From the NCBI GenBank assembly GCA_946811695.1, contig OX328123.1, positions 9,867,698 through 9,931,697 on the forward strand: DNA of 64,000 bases, read 5' to 3'. Under the pieces are notes generated by a model that was not told the origin of the DNA, ran no database searches, and saw nothing but the letters and a program-made list of their open reading frames with translations. Positions 20,600 to 31,329 of the stretch are shown piece by piece; the stretch's first letter is position 1; each line of letters opens with the position of its first letter. The position numbers and the translations under genes are program-made. The DNA comes from Gonocerus acuteangulatus (Eukaryota > Arthropoda > Insecta > Hemiptera > Coreidae).

Positions 20600-20774
20600 A
20601 ATAATAATAAGAAAATCTTTATTAAAAATAAAGTATGCTGCCCAAATGTTTTGGGGTGCTATAAACACAGCGTACTTATCAATCTTTCGAAAATTCATTT
20701 TTGTTGGTTAAAAAGGTTTTTGTATTAATTTGGAAAATAAATTTTGATGATTAGTTAAAAAAAAAAATAATATT

Positions 20775-20815
<41 letters not shown>

Positions 20816-23710
20816 CTACGGCGCATCTACATCTAGGTCATTAGCGCCGAAAAAGAAATAATATTAAACGAATTTTGATAATATTTGGAATACAAAGAAT
20901 TATAATGATAAGTTTGACCAGATTTGTTCAAATGATTTTCGAAAGATTGATAAGCAGCTGGTTAGCTCCCATATATATGATTATGGAGTATCCCCAGAGA
21001 ATCTACTAAAATAGATTCCGCGAGGATAGGTAGTTCCTTGGGATCCACGCCTAGATCTAGCAGGAAGTCTTGCGTTTCTTTCGGAATTGTTTCTCTAGCT
21101 CCAAACCAAAGGCCTTGAACAATATATTTCCTTCGCCCGAATTTCTCTTGGAATTTTTCTTCGTAAAATTCAAGACATTTGGTGTAAATTCCTCGTTTTT
21201 CTGCGTTGATTCCTTCCGCTTGCTGTGGATCGTTCGTCTCGTATCTCACGGCAGGGTCGATAACGTACGCTTCTCTCGATTTTTCCTTGAACGCAATTAT
21301 GTCGGCATATCTCGGACATCCTTCATCGTCGACGCCATAAACTTCTTCAAGGCATATAAATTCTTTTTAATGGAGAAGTGAAATAATTCTATGCTTGACA
21401 TTATGATGTCTCCGTGTGACCAGGAGCATATTCATTGGACATTTCCCAAGCACGTGTGCTGGAGTTTCGGTCTCTCTACCGCAACTGCGGAAGGGGTCCA
21501 ACGTTTGATGTTCCTGAAACACAGGGTACACCTCTCAATGGCGCGTAATTAGTGTTCAATTTCAGAGCATTCGTCCATTCGGAACATGATAAAACCGATT
21601 TATTGTAAATAAATTTGTTACTTTTAGGACAGTCTCTGAAATGCTCAACTCCTATGCATTGCCACTTCGATTGCGACCATTCTTCGAAAGCTTTTTCCCG
21701 AAGGTTACGCCTGATCTTTTTAATGTTGTGGTCTTCATTAAGCTGGACAATGTTAATGTTCAGTCTATTGGCACATTCTCTCGCTTCTTTAGAATAGCTG
21801 AACATTGGCTGGAACTGGTCATCGGAGACTCGATCCAGCTTCTGTGCGATAGACCAATGTTGAAGCGGTGCTTCCCAAAGACACCGTAACAACCCCAGGC
21901 CTCGGAAGCGTCTTGGAGCGTACAGCATTCCGCTGCAAGTATTCGCAGGCAGACCCAACATGGCCTTCACACTCCGCCTTATTATTACGTCCACTCCTTC
22001 AAGAAATGATGGGCTCATTTTGATTAGGGGTACTGTTTGCAGGGGGTAAATTAGTGATGGGAACAGGTACTGGTTGATAACATTTAATTTTTGATCAGCT
22101 CTTAGCAGATTTGATGTGGTTAGCCTGTTTAAATTTTCATTTGCTTTGCGTAAAGCTTTCTCATTAAAAGTCAGCTCGGTGGAGAAATTGCACCCGAGGT
22201 ATTTGATTGTATCATTTTCTGCGATCGCCATTTTCTAAGAGAAGCTTTCCCGTCGCTAAATTGCCTTTTTTAATAATAATCGCTGAGCTTTTGCTTGGGT
22301 TAATCTCCAGTCCGATTTCATTGAAAATTCTGGTGACTACGATTATAACTCGTACTGCTGAATCCACATCTGGAGAAGTAACGACCTGATCATCTGCAAA
22401 CCCTGTTAGGATTACTGGACTGTTGGTTTCTGTTAGTCTATATCCTAGTTGGCTTGCAAATTCATGGTCGCACACCTCCCTGTAGACGTGGTCTATAGCC
22501 ATTATAAATAATGTCGGAGATAAGGGACCACCTTGTGGTACTCCACGCTTTACTTCGATGGAATCCGTTTGACTCAAGCCAGCTCTTATTTTAATCCTGT
22601 TGTTACATAGCAAGGCAGATATGGCACCAGTGAGATCGGGTGACACACCTTTTGCCACTAACGTTTGAATTATGTGATCATGACCCACATTATCGAAGGC
22701 ACCTGTAACATCAAGAAATGCTGAGACGCTGTCTTCTTTATTAATTCTAGATTTACGAAGGATATCTTCGATAATACGAGTATTTACGTGACAGCCTGGA
22801 AGACCCTTTATAAAGCCTCGTTGGCTAGAATGAAAATTTATTTGTTTCCTTAATTCGTAGTCCAACACTTTTTCTATGAGGCGTCTGACTATAGAGTACA
22901 CAGTTATAGGTCTCCATGATGACATCTCATTGACCAGACCTTTCCCTTTGTATATTAATATAGTCCTTCCTTGTCTGAATGCTTCTGGGACATATGAAGT
23001 CATTAATATAATACCTGCAATGTTTTTTAAAATATGAGCTACACTTAGACATTTGATTGTTTTTATAAGAACCCCGTCAGGACCAGCCGAAGTATCAAGA
23101 GACGTAGATTTAATGGCTTTGTGAATCGACTTGATATCTACTGATTTTATATTCGGATTTTTCGTAGCGGCTTCATATTTTTCCCTTGTTTTACCGTTAT
23201 TATGACCAAGAACTGATTGAAAGTCGTCATAGATAGTTCGTGCTTTGTTTGAACAGTGCTTCGGACTGTCAGCATTCATGATACTGTTGACTACTCGCTT
23301 CCGTCTGTTATAATAGTCATACTGAGCAACTTCGTATTGATACTGCTCAGTTCTTCTAGCCCTGGCAGCATTGTTAGCTCGCTGAGGATTCGAGGATTCT
23401 CCTGCACCCTTATCCTTTCCTACTTTACTTGCCTTTTTACGAGATTGGTAGTATCTGACTGCTGGGTGTTTCGGTCCAGGCAAAATATTATTGGACTCTT
23501 TTAAAAACCTGAGGAAATTGACTATTGTATCATCATACTCTACTGGGGAAAATATTGCTATATGTTTAATTGTGTCTTTGAATTTTTTTGCCCAGTGGTC
23601 AATTTCAACCTTTAAATTTGGCGTTAAAGAAAACTTATTTGAATTAGAATCCCGTGATGGGGGGGTGGCTTTATCTTTTATATAAATAAAAATAAATCGG
23701 CCTAATCAGA
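20600..23710 (-). pseudogene. 5'-truncated R2-superfamily retrotransposon
   Basis: The minus strand codes a reverse transcriptase followed by the C-terminal region typical of the R2 group. The RT block (about 23709-22212) contains SSWRPITVYSIVRRLIEKVL, SSQRGFIKGLPG, FLDVTGAFDNVGH, VPQGGPLSPTLF and the catalytic TGFADD (FADD at 22400-22389). The thumb block (22231-21476) has NTCSGMLYAPRRFRGLGLL. A zinc-knuckle remnant (CGRETETPAHVLGKC) and a restriction-like endonuclease (RYADIIAFKEKSREAYVID, then VRYE) end at 20962. There are frame changes near 22220 and 21480 and an in-frame TAA near 21370. The N-terminal DNA-binding domain is missing because the copy starts at about 23690 in HINE-B-like DNA. 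The 3' UTR carries a SINE and ends in an (ATT)n-like tail near 20600. Confidence 0.85.
20762..20866 (-). mobile_element. 5'-truncated SINE in the R2-like 3' UTR
   Basis: Only the SINE tail is present: on the minus strand TCGGCGCTAATGACC, then TAGATGCGCCGTAG and a poly-A of about 38 (20777-20815 as T). AAATAATATT flanks both sides (near 20765-20774 and 20857-20866). Its tail keeps the full CGGCGC/GCGCCG stem. Confidence 0.7.
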
Positions 23711-23870
23711 AGGGGGGTTTATTCCGAATGCAAATTACTAATTTAATTTCTTGTAATTTCTGTTTGCACTGTGACGAAACTCGCCATACGCTGTAGGTAC
23801 CTGAAGTGAGATATGTGTTTTAAAAATAAACTGAGTTCATTAGTCTGGTGCTACGTTGTTATGATTGTGA
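23691..23870 (-). mobile_element. HINE-B core fragment beside the R2-like element
   Basis: The stretch AATAAATCGGCCTAATCAGA, then the G-run and GTTTATTCCG, matches the HINE-B core at 35180-35215 (AATCGGTTCATTAGAAGGGG). GACGAAACTCGCCATACGCT matches its ACGAAACTCGGTATTCG block. It marks the DNA in which the R2-like copy stopped. Confidence 0.5.
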
Positions 23871-23899
23871 GATTTTTTGCAAAATTCATCAAAATCAAT

Positions 23900-24500
23900 A
23901 AAAAATAAATCATGTTTCCGTTCATATCTCTAGTGTCATTAAAAAAAAAATCAGTCCCGTAACAGGCCACGAGGGCCCTGAGGGGCAGATACTGTAGAGG
24001 TATCTGATTCATGACCATACGGCCCGCTAGGGAGATAGTATGGTCAGTACTATGCTCCGGCCGCCAGATTTTCCCCTATGTGCTTCAACATCTAGAGTCA
24101 TTAGCACAAAGTTACCCAAATTATTAAATTAATTAAAGGCTGGGTTGGCCTAGGGACGGTCAGGGAGGTCAAATTCAGGGGGGATTTGAACTCAGGTCCT
24201 CCAGCATATGAGTCCAGTGCTCTACCACTGAGCTAACCTCGCCCCCCCCCCCACCTAGTGTCATTAGTAAAGGAATATATGAAATTATTGACAGGTTTTG
24301 ATTTGTCATAAATAATATAAATATCAGTCTCCAAGAGAAAGGACATTTTAGGTGCCACGGAAGAACAGAAACAATTAAAAACTGAGAACAAAACTAACAC
24401 TTCCGAAATCTTAAGCACTTATTTCTCCGATTGACAACGCTGGACCAAAAATTTCTTCAGAACCTTTTCGGTAGGGAATTTAATAAGCTTCCACTTATGT
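23900..24500 (-). mobile_element. HINE-like element A5, interrupted by a SINE
   Basis: HINE-A sequence (CCGTTCATATCTCTAGTGTC) stops at 23941 and resumes at 24267 (GTAAAGGAATAT...ATTGACAGGTTTTG), running to about 24500 with CGGTAGGGAATTTAATAAGC. The 3' hairpin itself is missing. Confidence 0.6.
23930..24266 (-). mobile_element. tRNA-Met-like SINE with 12-bp TSD
   Basis: Target duplications CTAGTGTCATTA lie at 23930-23941 and 24255-24266. Read on the minus strand from 24254, the head is clearly tRNA-like: GGCGAGGTTAGCTCAGTGGT, AGAGCACTGGACTCATATGC (anticodon CAT in the loop CTCATAT) and B box TGAGTTCAAATCC. A body of about 230 bp and an oligo-A end at 23941-23951 follow. It is the best copy of a family also seen at 6541, 18679 and 53772. 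Confidence 0.9.
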
Positions 24501-24905
24501 CCACACCCGAATCAATATTATTATCAGGTGGTGTCCATTTTTCCCACATCATAGAACTTCAACCTCCTACAAGACCAGGAGAACACCCACCATATGGTCC
24601 ATGATTCATGGGATTATGGTCTGAAATACAGGATTTTCACCTACACTGTTGGTCAACCTGTACGGGGCTTGTCATCAAGCTTGTCGATTCAAACCTACCC
24701 TGTACTAGTCAATCACTAATGGCATTTTCGTCATATATTTATACAAGTTTCTGATAAGTTAAAGCAGCATGTTTATCTTTTATTCAATCCTCAAAGCATG
24801 AGATGGCATAAGTGGTGTCTTGGCGGGTCAATTTCAAATGAAATTACAGAATAAATAAGCTTCACCATCCAAAACATAATAAACAGAAGTGTATTTAATA
24901 CTATA
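24501..24905. other. Unassigned, with a 115-bp repeat
   Basis: About 24525-24635 (TATCAGGTGGTGTCCATTTT ... ATTCATGGGATTATGGTCTG) recurs in direct orientation at about 26028-26140, on the other side of HINE B1. Nothing else is recognised. Confidence 0.5.
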
Positions 24906-24909
24906 ATAA

Positions 24910-25885
24910 AAAAAAAAAAGCCGTCACGCAGGAGCTGCATAACTAAGCACTTTCCTCAGAATTCCTGAATAATTTGCTTAAAATAACCTATATAAATAAA
25001 TAATAAAAGTCCGTCACGCAGGAGCTGCATAACTAAGCACTTTCCTCAGAATTGGGTAGTCTCGAGTGCATTCGTAAATAATTTGCTTAAAATAACCTAT
25101 ATAGATAAATAAAATAAAAACGTAAATTGTTCTGCTCTTTTGCTTTTATGAGCAGCTGTTTCAATTATTAATTTTGTAATTAATTTCCTTCCAGAGTTTT
25201 GTGTATGCGTGGTACTACACTACGTAATAAATACACAAAGCTTCACATATTCATCTATTGATCTTGATGAGTTTCGCGGACCTACGTTTGGCGGAAGAAT
25301 TCAATTCAAACATAGTACTATGTAGCACCCCCCCCCTTTCCAATAGACCGATTTAGTTCATTTTTAGAGCACTTCTTTCTTATTAAATAGCCAGGACGTA
25401 TACACAGTTTCGTTACAATACAACAGAAATTACGACCGGTATAAGGAAATTAGTAATTTCTGTCCGGAGTAAACCCCCCCCCCTTCTAGTCAACCGATTT
25501 AGTATATTTTTACAATAAATTTTTCTCTTCGGTTGACCACAACAAATACTGAGTTTCGTTCAAATATAACAAAAATTATAGCTGGTATTGGCAAATAACT
25601 ACTTTGGCTCCGGAGTAAACCCCCCCTTCCGGTGGACCGATTTTGTTGGTTAACGAACTCGTTCAATCGTTTGCTAATTGAATACTACATACCAAGTTTC
25701 GTGGCGAAAAAACAAAAACTCTGGCCTGTATCGTGTTAACGGACACATATATAACTATATATAAATTTTAACTGGGGTCATTTTCGGTGTCTACTAGGTA
25801 GGATCGATAAAGATTCGAAGAAATTTTTCAAAAATTCCGTCATGAGTGCAACCTCAATAGCTACCTTCGGAGGAAAGTGCTAAAA
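24910..25885 (-). mobile_element. HINE-like element B1 with a duplicated 3' end
   Basis: HINE-B elements read 5' TTTTAGCACTTTCCTCCG, block, (TA)n, core, then GTGCTTAGTTATGCAGCTCC plus TGCGTGACGGACTTTTT at the 3' end. Here the 3' end occurs twice in tandem (about 24912-24950 and 25005-25045 as the inverse), then the core runs to the 5' end CGGAGGAAAGTGCTAAAA at about 25868-25885. The TA tract is reduced to ATATATAACTATATATAAAT at about 25745. Confidence 0.65.
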
Positions 25886-26140
25886 TAAAATCATAAATTG
25901 TTCTACTCTTTTGCATTTTTTGTGAGCAGCTGTTTCAATTATTAATTTTGTAATTAATTCTCTTCCAGAGTTTTCTGTATGCGGGGTACTACACTACGTA
26001 CTAAATACAAAAAGCCGTTTAGCGGGAGAATCAGGTGGTGTCCATTTTTCCCACAGCATAGAACTTCAACCTCCTACACCACCAGCAGAACACCCACCAT
26101 ATGGTGCATTATTCATGGGATTATGGTCTGAAATACGACC
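25886..26140. mobile_element. Partial HINE-B core and second 115-bp repeat
   Basis: ATCATAAATTGTTCTACTCT and AGCAGCTGTTTCAATTATTA repeat the near-3' part of B1 a second time (compare about 25123-25175), so another partial tandem unit follows the 5' end. The 115-bp repeat shared with 24525-24635 comes next. Confidence 0.5.
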
Positions 26141-26495
26141 CCAGATCATCATCGGATATAAATCCGCATTCAGCCATTGTAAATTCCTACAGCTGTTGTA
26201 TTATTGACGGTCTTCGCCTTGACCTACTGCGCGTGTGTACAATTCATCTTTATCCCTTGGAATTGCTTGGACTGCGAACTGTGACAAGCAGAAGCGTGGG
26301 GTCAGGGGTGAGGCGTGTGATAATTATGGATACGACAACATTCCATAATGTCTGCGCTTTCCCGTTTGCTCCAATCCATTATCACGACACAACCATGATT
26401 GTGTAAGTGACCTACGATCTCTTTGTCAATTCAGAAAATTATTTTGCACTCCTTCTATAGAGGCGTTCAGGAAAATATATAAGGTTTTACCCCCT
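26141..26495. other. Unassigned sequence
   Basis: An open frame of about 100 codons crosses this stretch on the plus strand but resembles no known protein, and the composition is mixed. No function is claimed. Confidence 0.3.
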
Positions 26496-26600
26496 TTAGC
26501 GCGTTTCCTCCGGCACGATGATGCATCCGGAAAAGTCGACTAGAAAATTTTCGAAAATATCGGTGGATCAAATTTGTGCCTATATATGTATATAAATTGC
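26496..26600 (+). mobile_element. HINE-A 5'-end fragment
   Basis: TTTAGCGCGTTTCCTCCGGC, AAAAGTCGACTAGAAAATTT and GGTGGATCAAATTTG match the HINE-A 5' block in plus orientation, ending at a short TATATATGTATATAA tract. No core follows. Confidence 0.5.
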
Positions 26601-26779
26601 ATTTAACAGTAAAATAAGTATTCTAGTAAAAAGTCTGACTCGCAGGAACTGCATCATCATATCCCTAGTGCGATTAGTAAAGGAATAGAACCACTTACTG
26701 GTAGGTTTTATTCTTTCGTTAAAAATATAAAATCCATTCAAATTAGATTTAAGGCGCCATAACAGGAAACTGACAGTAT

Positions 26780-27015
26780 CCTAAGCGAAATATCCCAGGA
26801 GCCTTAAGAGACTTTGGCCCCGTGATCAGCTACCCTAAAAGCGACCAGAAACTGTGAACATATGAATGTTAGGGTATATTAGGAAGTGCCGATAATGATT
26901 GGCTCCTTCTATATACTACTCACTGAGATGTAAATAACACGAGCAAATTAATTATTGTACAATATGAATTGTACAGATTTAAAAAAAAAAAAAAAAAAAA
27001 AAAACCTAAGCGAAA
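26780..27015 (+). mobile_element. Poly-A-tailed retroposon with 11-bp TSD
   Basis: Target duplications CCTAAGCGAAA lie at 26780-26790 and 27005-27015. The 214-bp insert ends in 23 A's (26982-27004). Its body has no open frame and no pol III boxes that I can see, so it may be the 3' UTR of a LINE or a processed transcript. It is not one of the SINE families named here. Confidence 0.75.
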
Positions 27016-27408
27016 ATGACTCCATCCTCTGTCACATTTTCTTACCTTGTTTTACTAAAACACTAATTTTACTGTTAAATGCAAAAAAAAAAAAAAACAA
27101 CAAAAAACAAAACAACAACAGATTAAAATGTTAGGTAAACAGATACAAAAACCCGTTCAAAAGACCAAAACTAACAATTTCAAAGTTTTAAGCTCTTATT
27201 TCTCAAATTGAGATCACCCCATCTAGGATTACATAAGACATTTTTTTTTTTTAGGAAATCTAGTAAGCTTTCGAATGGTCACCTTCCGCTTACCACGATT
27301 TCCTAACCGTTTTCCAGATATTTTAGAAAATATACGAAAATCCCAAAACTTTTCATGCCTGTTAATGAAATATTTTATTTCTAGTACTTCCTTAACTCCA
27401 AACGGAAC

Positions 27409-28279
27409 CAAACTTTAACTCCCACAAGTGTTTTATTGGCAAAACGCTTTCAGGGACTAAGCCCCATTTTCAATGCCCTGTGACACAATACAGTAATTAA
27501 AACAGGTTCAATTTAAAACAGATTAAAATAACAATACAATTATAACAAAAAACAATCGTAAAACCTGAGACTACATAATAAAATAATATAAAACCCCATT
27601 TTGTCCAATTATTTAAAAGTCAAGTCAATAAAAAGTTAAAACACACATTCAAACAATGAATAATAAATACTTTCATTCTATCACACAAACACACATGCAG
27701 GAATAAATAAGTCTAAAATAGGATACAATGATATGAAAAGCTATGAAAAAACTAGAGAGAAAGCTAAGTACCCACCATGCATTGGCTCTTATTCAGCCGA
27801 GCCTTGCTCCTAGACTGGCTTTGGAAAGCAGCGAGGGACTGTAGGGCTGAGGTTGAAACATGCTTCAACGTACCGCCGTCTCCTTCTACGTTAACATTCT
27901 TCTCCGAGACAGCGTCAATTTCAATCCAAACCTTTTCTGCCATGTCCATCTTTCTTCCGTTCCTCAAGGTTTCCAGTACTTCACAGTCGAGGAAATCTGT
28001 GTCATGGTTTTCTTTAAGTACATGTTTCCTCATCTCCGAATCCTTTCTGGTCAAATGCTCTTCGACCCGTACTTTTAATTTTCTACCACTTTGACCAACA
28101 TACGAAGACCCACAGGAAGTACACGACACTCGGTAGACTCCCGACTTGTCCAGCGGCTGGATGGGGCTTAGTCCCTGAAAGCGTTTTGCCAATAAAACAC
28201 TTGTGGGAATTTTCGACCATTTTTTCATCCTTGAAACATCAATTTTCCACCATCCAGCATTCTCCAACAAACTTTAACT
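27409..28279 (-). mobile_element. Truncated Penelope-like element with 12-bp TSD
   Basis: Target duplications CAAACTTTAACT lie at 27409-27420 and 28268-28279 inside HINE A6. The 847-bp insert (27421-28267) carries the C-terminal GIY-YIG endonuclease of a Penelope-like element, its 3' UTR and a terminal motif. A segment of about 45 bp with CAAGTGTTTTATTGGCAAAA and AGGGACTAAGCCCC occurs at 27424-27468 and inverted at 28166-28210, a repeat-at-both-ends trait of this class. The reverse transcriptase is absent. Confidence 0.85.
27764..28267 (-). CDS. GIY-YIG endonuclease domain of a Penelope-like ORF
   Basis: An uninterrupted frame of about 167 codons runs from the insertion border to a stop at 27764; no ATG begins it because the element is 5' truncated. 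It contains SGVYRVSCTSCGSSYVGQSG followed by R-K-L-K-V-R-V-E-E-H. This is the GIY...YIG motif in the GVY/YVG form, with the CxxC linker typical of Penelope-like elements and the downstream R and H. A glutamate expected later may be in AEKVWIEIDAV. In intact elements this domain nicks DNA to prime reverse transcription; here it is an orphan fragment. Confidence 0.8.
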   Translation of the reverse strand: MENAGWWKIDVSRMKKWSKIPTSVLLAKRFQGLSPIQPLDKSGVYRVSCTSCGSSYVGQSGRKLKVRVEEHLTRKDSEMRKHVLKENHDTDFLDCEVLETLRNGRKMDMAEKVWIEIDAVSEKNVNVEGDGGTLKHVSTSALQSLAAFQSQSRSKARLNKSQCMVGT

Positions 28280-28557
28280 ATCTTAGACTAGATGAATTTT
28301 CAACATCTGGAACAAGTTTCAACTGAAACAATTGTTTCCGAATACCGAAATTGAAAATTAGTTTGGAAAAGTATTTGTATCAATTTTTCTCTTTAAAAAT
28401 GGTTTTATTCGTTTTCCTATGTTAAGGAACATATACTACGAGTACCTGCAAGCATATGAACTCGAAAACGTAACTGTTCCGATTTTTTTTCGCGCGAATG
28501 TCGCTCCAAAAAACCATGATCCGGTGGCCGGATTCTGCTGGTGAACGAACTCCTTCA

Positions 28558-28625
28558 CACTCCTTTATTTATCCGGCCCGACTTGTTTCGTGCATATTTT
28601 CGCATCTCTTCAGGGGCACTTCTTG
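28558..28625 (-). ncRNA. Hammerhead-like motif at a Penelope-type terminus
   Basis: On the minus strand GCCC-CTGAAGA (28617-28607) is followed by a short stem-loop, then CGAAAC-AA-GTC (GTC at 28582-28580) and GGGC. This matches the type I hammerhead core: CUGANGA, GAAA, a two-pair stem III with an AA loop, the GUC cleavage site, and stem I of GCCC with GGGC. Stem II is G-C plus TGC/GCA with one bulged A. Hammerheads are known at Penelope-like element ends. Activity is untested. Confidence 0.5.
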
Positions 28626-30329
28626 CTAGGGTTGGGTTGGGTTGGTCGTCTCCGCCCTAAGAGTATAATTAAATTGTGCAAGTTTAATGTTAGGAAGGAG
28701 AGTGTTTTCTGTATTGTCTGAGATAGAGTTGTGTTACTGAAGTTGTAATTGTTAGAATCTTGCTTTGAAAAAAAATTATTAAAAAATTGCATAGATATAA
28801 GAACCAGATTCAAATGTCCGTAAAAAAAGAAAGAAAAACACACATAAAAAATGTATATATTTTGTTTTATTTTTTACTATTTTTTTTTTTTTTCATTTTT
28901 ACTTTTCTTTTTTTTATATATTTATTTATTTATTTTTAATATTTTTTTTGCCATTACTTTTGACATATTAGTCAATTCATACTTCTTCTTTTTTTTTTTC
29001 TTTTGTTTAATCTTTTTTTGTATATATATTTTTATTTATTTATTTTTTATGTCTCATTTATTTATTGTTTTTAATATATACTAGCGATTACACTATATTT
29101 CTTTTGGACCATCGACTTTACTACATACTAAAACTAACAACTTTCTTATATTATACTAATAATAATACCCATCTAAAATTACTAAACTATTACTATTATT
29201 AAAAAAAAAAATTACAAACATACACACACATGAATACATACATATACACATACTCACACACATACATATTGTTATCAATTAATTAATATTATACATTTTA
29301 TAGTAAAAGATATAGCTGCGCCTTTTTAAAAAAATCCACAACATCATCAACTGCTTCACAATCTTCTTTCTTGCTAGGAAGTCCTCTCGTCACCATGTAC
29401 TCGCTCTCGAGTCTTAAGCCAGACTCCAATTTTTTTTTTTTTTTTTGTTTTGTTTCAATGAATAATTTTTGCCCTACATGTTTCGCGGTCTCAATATCAC
29501 CTTGTTCTTGAGGAAATATCAAAAGTATGCTGGATAGTTATTCCCACAGATGGTTAGGTTAACAATCCATGAGTCCTTTATCTTAATCCGTTCCTGTCTC
29601 TTTCACCATAATGTCGGAGTAATTTGCATTAGAAAAGACATTAGTATAAAATAAAAATCGTCAAATCATTCACCGCTTCACCGCTAAAAGGCAGACAGCT
29701 CTTAGGTAACAGCCATGACAATCAGGAACAGCGGCCCTCTTGCAAAACCAAAACCGGCAGCTAAAAGATTATCAAAATTAGAACATTGTAGAGGAAGAAC
29801 TAATGTATCCTAGAGTATTTAGCCAAACATCCGCCATAGATATGTTTATGTTGTGCCATAGTGTGTAGATATGTTTATTATTATGGAGATTTGAACACAT
29901 TAACTTGGTTGTGGATGATGGTCATGATATTTGCCTGATGGTTTTGTTCACAAATGTCTCCCCGTAAGTTGCCTGTAAGCAAGGAGCTAGGTCGAGTATC
30001 CCAAAACCCTAGTTTATGCAGCGCAATGTTTGCTTGAAGAAAATACATGCAACTGTGTCTAGGGAAATTCGGTATGCAACACTGTCAAGATACAAATACC
30101 TTGCCACGGTGTATCTCTTGCAATCTACCATAATACATAGGAAGGGTTACCTCTCAGTTAATTGAAAACCGCCCTAATTTCGAAGTTCTGTGGTACACAA
30201 AACATAATTATGTAGTATAAACGTTTATTAATGGAAGTCGATTATTGTGAAACCCTTCAACTATAAGTATGTGTGTGTATTAAGGCGACGGTGGCAAGAA
30301 TTATTGTTTTGTCTTTTTGCGGCAAATAT
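28626..30329. other. Unassigned, AT-rich with T-rich runs
   Basis: 28850-29060 is nearly pure T-rich low complexity. 29215-29275 is (CA/TA)-rich. One possible exon is listed separately at 29298-29512. From 29520 to 30329 no gene or repeat is recognised. Confidence 0.35.
29298..29512 (-). other. Possible terminal exon, unidentified
   Basis: The minus strand codes FPQEQGDIETAKHVGQKLF, a lysine run over a poly-A tract (29431-29448), then LRLESEYMVTRGLPSKKEDC and AVDDVVDFFKKAQ before a TAA. Codon choice looks gene-like, and an acceptor-like CTATCCAG precedes it. The end faintly recalls enoyl-CoA hydratase family C-termini, too weakly to name. It may be a pseudogene. Confidence 0.2.
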
Positions 30330-31245
30330 GAATTCTCTTCGGTACGTTTCTATAACGAATCAAGGACGAGTTCTCTTCGGTACGTTTCTATAACGAATCA
30401 AGGACGATTTCTCGTCGGTACGTTTCTATAACGAATCAAGGACGAGTTCTCTTCGGTACGTTTCTATAACGAATCAAGGACGAGTTCTCTTCGGTACGTT
30501 TCTATAACGAATCAAGGACGAATTCTCTTCGGTACGTTTCTATAACGAATCAAGGACGAATTCTCTTCGGTACGTTTCTATAACGAATCAAGGACGAATT
30601 CTCTTCGGTACGTTTCTATAACGAATCAAGGACGAGTTCTCTTCGGTACGTTTCTATAACGAATCAAGGACGAATTCTCTTCGGTACGTTTCTATAACGA
30701 ATCAAGGACGAATTCTCTTCGGTACGTTTCTATAACGAATCAAGGACGAGTTCTCTTCGGTACGTTTCTATAACGAATCAAGGACGAATTCTCTTCGGTA
30801 CGTTTCTATAACGAATCAAGGACGAATTCTCTTCGGTACGTTTCTATAACGAATCAAGGACGAGTTCTCTTCGGTACGTTTCTATAACGAATCAAGGACG
30901 AATTCTCTTCGGTACGTTTCTATAACGAATCAAGGACGAATTCTCTTCGGTACGTTTCTATAACGAATCAAGGACGAATTCTCTTCGGTACGTTTCTATA
31001 ACGAATCAAGGACGAATTCTCTTCGGTACGTTTCTATAACGAATCAAGGACGAGTTCTCTTCGGTACGTTTCTATAACGAATCAAGGACGAATTCTCTTC
31101 GGTACGTTTCTATAACGAATCAAGGACGAATTCTCTTCGGTACGTTTCTATAACGAATCAAGGACGAATTCTCTTCGGTACGTTTCTATAACGAATCAAG
31201 GACGAATTCTCTTCGGTACGTTTCTATAACGAATCAAGGACGAGT
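30330..31245. repeat. 38-bp satellite, about 24 copies
   Basis: The unit is GAATTCTCTTCGGTACGTTT plus CTATAACGAATCAAGGAC. Copies are nearly identical; the main variant is GAATTC or GAGTTC at the start. The order of variants from unit 6 is AAAG, AAG, AAG, AAAAG, AAAAG, which shows multi-unit duplication. The third unit alone differs more (GATTTCTCGTC). No coding role is seen. Confidence 0.97.
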
Positions 31246-31329
31246 TCGTAAATCATGGTAATTATGTAATTCAGTAGATATCCCTGTACCTTCCCTCCAC
31301 CAGTCCTGACTATGTAAAAGTGTCACTCA

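Larger units (their letters stand above)
26630..28557 (-). mobile_element. HINE-like element A6, split twice
   Basis: The 3' end (AAAAAGTCTGACTCGCAGGA) starts at about 26635. The core is interrupted by a poly-A retroposon (26791-27004) and by a Penelope-like insertion (27421-28267), then continues to CTGGTGAACGAACTCCTTC at about 28555, where a Penelope terminus-like sequence begins. The 5' block is absent. Confidence 0.65.

Noticed and set aside
22388..22400. Active R2 retrotransposon
   Set aside because: The FADD catalytic motif is intact, but the copy is 5' truncated, has two frame changes and an in-frame stop.
24161..24254. Functional tRNA-Met gene
   Set aside because: The tRNA-like part is the head of a SINE with body, A-rich end and 12-bp target duplication; the acceptor stem does not close.
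28851..29084. Phe-rich open frame
   Set aside because: It is low-complexity T-rich DNA.
30330..31245. Possible CRISPR array (38-bp repeats)
   Set aside because: Units are head-to-tail with no unique spacers, no cas genes, and the genome is eukaryotic. It is a satellite.
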